From Phytoactinopolyspora limicola (lineage in GTDB: Bacteria > Actinomycetota > Actinomycetes > Jiangellales > Jiangellaceae), in assembly GCF_011320225.1 (NCBI RefSeq), contig NZ_JAAOEN010000012.1, forward strand, positions 1 through 64,000: a stretch of 64,000 bases of DNA, written 5' to 3'. Every line of letters starts with the position of its first letter. Positions within the stretch are counted from its first letter, which is position 1. A program made the translations under genes and the position numbers. This document shows positions 61,672 through 64,000 of this stretch, piece after piece. Under the pieces are notes generated by a model. It made no database searches and was not told the DNA's origin. It saw only the letters and a list, made by a program, of their open reading frames with translations.

Positions 61672-61806
61672 GCGTGCTGCCTCCCATCCGGACTTTCACC
61701 GTCGGTTCCGGAATTCCACCGGATCAACCGACCGCCTCGTCGAGACGGCAGCCGGGTCGCGGACTGTCACCGCCGGTTCGGAATTTCACCGAGCCCCGGA
61801 GCACGC
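61672..61806 (-). promoter_or_regulatory. FMN riboswitch (RFN element)
   Basis: Read on the minus strand, the P1 stem is GCGTGCT (61806-61800) with AGCACGC (61678-61672). Between them come the invariant segments GGTGAAATTCCGAACCGGCG, GACAGTCCGCGACCC, GGTGGAATTCCGGAACCGAC and GAAAGTCCGGATGGGAGGCA. FMN binding would lower expression of ribD-ribE-ribBA-ribH. The region 61548-61671 is the expression platform; I see no clear terminator with a U-run, so translational control is as likely. Confidence 0.95.
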
Positions 61807-61885
61807 TTCGTTCTCCTAATGGGAGTATAACCGCCGCCTAGCGAGTCGTCTTCCGGCGCGGATATGACACATCGCACTCCGTCAG

Positions 61886-61946
61886 GTGCACCTGATCTCC
61901 GTTTTGACGCCTGATCTTTTTCATGGGGGCAATCAGATGCACCGAC
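61886..61946 (+). repeat. Left arm of 61-bp inverted repeat
   Basis: It matches the reverse complement of 62271-62331 at 60 of 61 positions. It begins GTGCACCTGATCTCCG and contains motif copies 1 and 2. Confidence 0.9.
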
Positions 61947-62270
61947 CACGCATGGCGGCTGGTGACGACGCGGTGAGTACATCTGATCGGATCTTAGAGT
62001 GTGAATGCGCGGCGATCAGATGCGTGAACGGGGTCTATCAGTGGGTTGGTGCATCTGATCGTCAACATCCTTAACGTCGATCCGCGTCGCGCGACCAAAC
62101 CCCATGGCACACCCATGCCCCCCTTTTTCCAGACTGCCTAGGGGCGAGGTGGTGGACCCATCGGACGATCAGATGCACTACACGGCTTAAACGGCTTGTC
62201 CGTGCATCTGATCGCCGCGCGTCCACATCTCGGGATGCGATCAGATGCACTCATCGGGCGGTCACGCGTC

Positions 62271-62331
62271 GTCGGCGCATCTGATTGCCCCCATGAAAAA
62301 GATCAGGCGTCAAAACGGAGATCAGGTGCAC
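62271..62331 (-). repeat. Right arm of 61-bp inverted repeat
   Basis: It is the partner of 61886-61946, with one mismatch. It contains motif copies 9 and 10 and ends 51 bp before the rpe stop codon. Confidence 0.9.
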
Positions 62332-62381
62332 GCGGAGGGGAGGGGGCGGGTGGCATGGTTCTCCGTGACGGGCCGTGGTCG

Positions 62382-63044
62382 CTACTGCTGGGCCGCGGCC
62401 GCCAGGTGGCGTAGCTGGTCCACCGCGGTTGCGGCGTCGTCGGCGCCGTAGACGGCCGACCCCGCCACGAAGACGTCGGCGCCAGCGTCCGCGCAGCGTT
62501 CGATGGTCTCTTTGGAGACGCCGCCGTCCACCTGGATCCAGACGTCGAGGCCCGACCGGCTGACCATCTCCCGGGTCCGGCGGATCTTCGGCAGACACAT
62601 GTCGAGAAACGCCTGCCCACCAAAACCCGGCTCGACCGTCATGATAAGCAGCATGTCGATCTCACCCAAGAGGTCCTCGAATGGTTCCACCGGCGTTGCC
62701 GGCTTCAACCCGACGCCGGTGCGGGCTCCCTGGTGCCGGATCTCCCGCGCAAGCCGGACCGGCGCCTTGGCGGCCTCAGCGTGGAAGGTGACGCTGTGTG
62801 CACCGGCCTCGGCGTAGGCCGGTGCCCAACGATCCGGGTCGTCGATCATCAAGTGGCAGTCCACCGGGAGGGAGGTGCGCCGCAGGATGGCGTCCACAAC
62901 CGGCAGGCCGAGGGTCAGATTCGGCACGAAGTGGTTGTCCATGACGTCGACATGGATGAGGTCGGCGTTGTGAATGCGGCCGATCTCCGCCTCGAGGTTG
63001 GCGAAGTCGGCGGACAGGATGCTCGGCGCGATCTGGATTCCCAC
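62382..63044 (-). CDS. rpe: Ribulose-phosphate 3-epimerase Rpe
   Basis: A 220-residue TIM-barrel enzyme of the pentose phosphate pathway that interconverts ribulose-5-P and xylulose-5-P. Motifs: [58 protein letters not shown] and [12 protein letters not shown], with metal-binding His/Asp in the usual places. GTG at 63044 lies seven bases after TACGCT (63057-63052), a leaderless arrangement; GTG at 63050 is the alternative. Confidence 0.95.
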   Translation of the reverse strand: MGIQIAPSILSADFANLEAEIGRIHNADLIHVDVMDNHFVPNLTLGLPVVDAILRRTSLPVDCHLMIDDPDRWAPAYAEAGAHSVTFHAEAAKAPVRLAREIRHQGARTGVGLKPATPVEPFEDLLGEIDMLLIMTVEPGFGGQAFLDMCLPKIRRTREMVSRSGLDVWIQVDGGVSKETIERCADAGADVFVAGSAVYGADDAATAVDQLRHLAAAAQQ

Positions 63045-63214
63045 GCGCACCAGCGTAGACGGCGCTGGCCGGCGCCGCTCGACCGACTGGCAACAAGATT
63101 CTTGATCTTTGTTTACCGATGTTTTCCTTGGCTTGCCTATGTTTTCCTGTGGATAACCTAATTTCGATGCCGGTTGTCTGTCACGATGGTGCGACCAGCC
63201 CCCGTGGAGGCACA

Positions 63215-63769
63215 ATGACAGTTATGGCGGTGATGCCCCGTGCGTCGTATGACTGGACAGTCGACGACCTTCATCAGCTTCCCGACGACGGTTTGCAGTA
63301 TGAGCTGCTCGACGGGATGCTCCTGGTGACTCCGGCCCCTATCCCTCTCCATCAAGGAGTGCTCGGCGAGCTATACAAGACCATCGACCGTTCATGCCCG
63401 AGCCATCTGAAGACGTTTGTGGCCCCGCTCGACTGGCAGCCTGATCACCGCACGTCGCTACAGCCCGACGTGCTGGTGGTCGCCCGCGCCGACATCGGCC
63501 AGCGCAACATCACCGAGCCACTGGTTCTCGCGGTGGAGGTCCTCTCCCCCAGCACCCGGCGCAAGGACCGGGTCCTGAAGTTCTCCAAGTACGCCGACGC
63601 GGGTGTTACGTCGTACTGGATCGTCGACCCCACCGCACCGTCGGTTGATGCCTATCAGCTCGTCGGCGGCAAGTACGTCGACGCCGGGCACGCCACGGGC
63701 AGCGAACCACTCACCGTGCGGGAGCCGTTCCCCATCACCGTGGTACCGGCCGAGCTCGTGGATCTCTGA
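63215..63769 (+). CDS. Uma2-family (DUF820) restriction-endonuclease-like protein
   Basis: A 184-residue protein with the Uma2 pattern: [20 protein letters not shown] and [12 protein letters not shown], then a PD-(D/E)xK-like core in [12 protein letters not shown] and [15 protein letters not shown], ending [14 protein letters not shown]. The fold is nuclease-like; the function is unknown. The ATG at 63215 has GTGGAGG upstream. A direct repeat ATGTTTTCCT lies at 63119 and 63139 in the promoter region. Confidence 0.85.
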   Translation: MTVMAVMPRASYDWTVDDLHQLPDDGLQYELLDGMLLVTPAPIPLHQGVLGELYKTIDRSCPSHLKTFVAPLDWQPDHRTSLQPDVLVVARADIGQRNITEPLVLAVEVLSPSTRRKDRVLKFSKYADAGVTSYWIVDPTAPSVDAYQLVGGKYVDAGHATGSEPLTVREPFPITVVPAELVDL

Positions 63770-63780
63770 CGGCCAGCTAC

Positions 63781-64000
63781 TCACGCCCGGCGCAGCAGCG
63801 CCAGGTACATCGCGTCCGTGCCGTGGACATGCGGCCACAGCTGCACGTCGGGCCCGTCACCGAGGTCCGGAACGCCAGGTAGATACGGTCGGGCGTCGAC
63901 GCGGTGGACGTCGTTGCGACGGGACAGTACGTCGTCGACCACGGTCACCGTCTCGGCCAGGTGTGGCGAACAGGTGATGTAGGCAATCACCCCGCCTGGG
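63781..64000 (-). CDS. rsmB: 16S rRNA m5C967 methyltransferase RsmB, C-terminal end
   Basis: The last ~72 codons of a gene that runs past the window end: VIAYITCSPHLAETVTVVDD and PHVHGTDAMYLALLRR. This is the RsmB/Fmu C-terminus with the catalytic-motif Cys in YITCSPH, which uses SAM to methylate C967 of 16S rRNA. The start lies outside the window. In actinobacteria rsmB is commonly just upstream of rpe and the rib genes, as here. Confidence 0.85.
   Translation of the reverse strand, partial: PGGVIAYITCSPHLAETVTVVDDVLSRRNDVHRVDARPYLPGVPDLGDGPDVQLWPHVHGTDAMYLALLRRA

Larger units (their letters stand above)
61886..62331. repeat. Array of ten alternating 13-bp repeats inside a long inverted repeat
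   Basis: The 13-bp motif CGATCAGATGCAC (or its reverse complement) occurs at 61886, 61930, 61977, 62013, 62049, 62166, 62202, 62238, 62275 and 62319. The orientation alternates without exception. Spacers between copies 3-4, 4-5, 6-7 and 7-8 are exactly 23 bp, 8-9 is 24 bp, 1-2 and 9-10 are 31 bp, 2-3 is 34 bp and 5-6 is 104 bp; spacer sequences are unrelated. It resembles alternating REP/BIME clusters more than CRISPR. It lies between rpe and the FMN riboswitch, and no gene is present. Confidence 0.85.

Noticed and set aside
61886-62331. CRISPR array
   Set aside because: Repeats are 13 bp, alternate in orientation and have no cas genes nearby; regular spacing alone is not enough.
63119-63148. 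ATGTTTTCCT direct repeat as an operator for the Uma2 gene
   Set aside because: Two 10-bp copies at 20-bp spacing are suggestive, but there is no regulator nearby and no symmetry, so support is too weak for a separate feature.

Overview
The window is high-GC actinomycete DNA (GTG and a few TTG starts, overlapping ATGA/GTGA gene junctions, Ku, leaderless-looking promoters). A Jiangellales-like or related mycelial actinobacterium is a guess from gene content, not something the sequence proves. It has two parts that meet at a tRNA-Leu(GAG) gene on the minus strand at 41582-41666.

Left part (about 1-41626): an integrative and conjugative element (ICE), or most of one. Its right end is a large serine recombinase whose reading frame runs into the tRNA-Leu 3' half. 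Its left end is not recognisable and may lie outside the window. The first half reads mostly leftward: two small GntR regulators, HTH proteins, a decayed HTH duplicate, a MobF relaxase-helicase (5385-8966) with a candidate oriT upstream, a PHP-domain/SMC-like ATPase of TrlF type, and an operon of XRE regulator, ImmA/IrrE protease, seven-helix membrane protein and PAP2-like membrane protein. From a divergent promoter near 15.5 kb the second half reads rightward: ArdC-like protein, primase-polymerase, DUF2637/SpdB-like protein, ParB, VirB8/TcpC-like protein, three-domain wall hydrolase, then after a cargo block two VirB2-like pilins, a VirB6/TrbL-like protein, an SCO6880-type protein, a VirB4-like ATPase, an IMPase-like protein, a VirD4-type coupling protein, SSB and the recombinase.

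The cargo block (23209-28937) splits the transfer operon. It holds a three-gene cassette (tyrosine recombinase, XRE protein, five-zinc-ribbon protein with a degenerate recombinase-like C-terminus) headed by three copies of a short palindrome. A TIR-domain protein and two opposite-strand genes (HEPN-like, GNAT) follow. The TrlF, TIR, HEPN-like and ImmA/IrrE genes are candidate defence or element-control functions.

Right part (41671-64000): ordinary chromosome. It carries membrane and sugar-epimerase genes, a Nudix-NYN fusion, ku, an rRNA methyltransferase, a TSUP-SPFH-NfeD operon, serB, hisG/hisE, the riboflavin operon ribD-ribE-ribBA-ribH under an FMN riboswitch, rpe, a Uma2 gene and the end of rsmB. 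Several gene ends in this part carry 52-62 bp near-perfect palindromes that start with TGATC; two are copies of the same sequence, and two supply a gene's stop codon.

The strongest unexplained structure lies between ribD and rpe (61886-62331). A 61-bp inverted repeat with one mismatch encloses an array of a 13-bp motif (consensus CGATCAGATGCAC). Ten copies strictly alternate in orientation, and the inner ones are mostly separated by unrelated spacers of exactly 23 bp.
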